Positions 63,369 through 64,000 of a DNA stretch of 64,000 nucleotides are shown in pieces (the stretch's first letter is position 1; each line of letters opens with the position of its first letter). The stretch lies in NCBI RefSeq assembly GCF_016919175.1, contig NZ_JAFFPU010000063.1, forward strand, positions 5,999 through 69,998, read 5' to 3'. This stretch comes from Leptospira ainlahdjerensis (GTDB lineage Bacteria; Spirochaetota; Leptospiria; Leptospirales; Leptospiraceae). The notes beneath the pieces were generated by a model. That model did no database searches and had not been told where the DNA came from. It saw only the letters and a list, made by a program, of their open reading frames with translations. The translations under genes were made by a program, and so were the position numbers.

Positions 63369-64000
63369 AAATCACCCTCGCATGTCTTGCCTACGAACTT
63401 TCCGGCTTCTACTAGTAACCCCAAAGGTACAGACTTATTAATCACTGCCTTAATTGTGTATCCTGCAATTGCCTTCCCAGCGCTATCCCAATCTCCTGTT
63501 ATGATATCATAAAGAAGCATATGCGAAGTCAAAATATCAAATCCACTAAACGGACCGAAAACAGTCGTTTCATTTAATGTCATCCAGGCGCCAGCGTAAG
63601 TATTCGAAGCGCCCGCTGCATAAATAACACTATTCAATGCACCATACCCAGCCGCAGCCATAGTAGCAGCTTGTCCTGCACTCATATAACAAGCCCACTT
63701 CCTCGCAGACTTCTCATCCCAGTGGATATTGTTCCAACTCGACTTCGAGTAACCACCCGCTAAATACGCTTGTGCTGTATTCTGATTCAAGACGCTTCCA
63801 ATCGCGAAAGCGGCTGCAGCGACAGCCGTAGCAAACAAAATCAGTCCAAGACCAATCGCCGCTCCAATCGCAAACACACCAATAGCACCAGCAAGCGGAA
63901 CAGAACCGATCACAGTATAAGGTGCGAACGCTACTAACGTTGCCGCTCCAAGGCCGATCGCAGCGGTCGTCGCAAGCGCTGTAACTCCAACCATAAACGA
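63365..64000 (-). CDS. C-terminal end of a large Ala/Gly-rich hydrophobic protein (5' beyond window)
   Basis: The open frame runs off the window end (Ser-Phe precede the first visible Met at 63994), so only the C-terminal 211 residues are seen. They comprise long Ala/Gly hydrophobic stretches (ATTAAIGLGAATLVAFAP; GVFAIGAAIGLGLILFATAVAAAAFAIG), then a different, less repetitive tail from about 90. This resembles the C-terminus of the very large Leptospira proteins annotated as TIGR04388; the match is from memory. A pore-forming or delivered domain is conceivable. Confidence 0.6.
   Translation of the reverse strand, partial: SFMVGVTALATTAAIGLGAATLVAFAPYTVIGSVPLAGAIGVFAIGAAIGLGLILFATAVAAAAFAIGSVLNQNTAQAYLAGGYSKSSWNNIHWDEKSARKWACYMSAGQAATMAAAGYGALNSVIYAAGASNTYAGAWMTLNETTVFGPFSGFDILTSHMLLYDIITGDWDSAGKAIAGYTIKAVINKSVPLGLLVEAGKFVGKTCEGDL

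Overview
The window looks like a chromosomal segment of a Leptospira (spirochaete). The genes are moderately AT-rich. There are many lipoproteins with loose spirochaetal lipoboxes, outer-membrane-type beta proteins and EAL, HAMP/MCP and SpoIIE signalling modules. Leptospira-style intergenic repeats containing a 'GTAGTTCCGAC' core are present. Genus is inferred from gene content and style; species cannot be fixed by reading alone.

Layout. 1-0.9 kb: start of a WGR + leucine-rich-repeat protein that runs off the window. 1.4-4.9 kb: a periplasmic redox operon (di-haem peroxidase, cupredoxin, small cytochrome c) ending in a chemoreceptor. 4.9-7.3 kb: EamA transporter and M14 carboxypeptidase lipoprotein, translationally coupled. 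7.5-7.8 kb: dispersed repeat, with a second copy at 32.2 kb. 7.95-11.5 kb: SUMF1-type lipoprotein, unknown lipoprotein, polytopic membrane protein. 11.7-20.0 kb: acetoacetate-decarboxylase-like protein, FAD oxidoreductase and a 1736-residue protein with kinase-like, ATPase, GAF and SpoIIE phosphatase domains. 20.1-27.9 kb: a complete kdpFABCDE potassium-uptake operon, including the 29-residue KdpF. 27.9-42.2 kb: mixed genes for EAL protein, rRNA methyltransferase, two alpha/beta hydrolases, quinone-reductase-like flavoprotein, trypsin-like lipoprotein, NlpC/P60, outer-membrane protein, SDR, ferritin-like hydrolase, M24 peptidase and membrane-anchored AraC regulator. 42.3-47.4 kb: a citrate-synthase-like protein with a changed catalytic triad, a HEPN/nucleotidyltransferase pair, DUF3703, a second di-haem peroxidase under two perfect Fur/PerR-type 7-1-7 boxes, and an MBL hydrolase.

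From about 47.6 kb to the end the window becomes accessory and more AT-rich. Two same-orientation remnants of one insertion sequence (47.6-48.1 and 55.25-56.5 kb) flank small unknown proteins, an LRR protein, and a pirin / AraC / acyl-CoA synthetase cassette. A 115-bp nested inverted-repeat element follows. Next come a GNAT/autoinducer-synthase-like protein with a seven-helix membrane protein, an XRE repressor with its own candidate operator and divergent small genes, and finally three secreted or lipoprotein genes behind the C-terminal end of a large hydrophobic Ala/Gly-rich protein.

The least ordinary points are the catalytically altered citrate synthase homologue, the pseudokinase-phosphatase giant beside the decarboxylase/oxidoreductase pair, the IS-flanked segment with its internally deleted IS copy, the nested palindrome at 56.6 kb, and the putative signal-synthase / 7TM pair.
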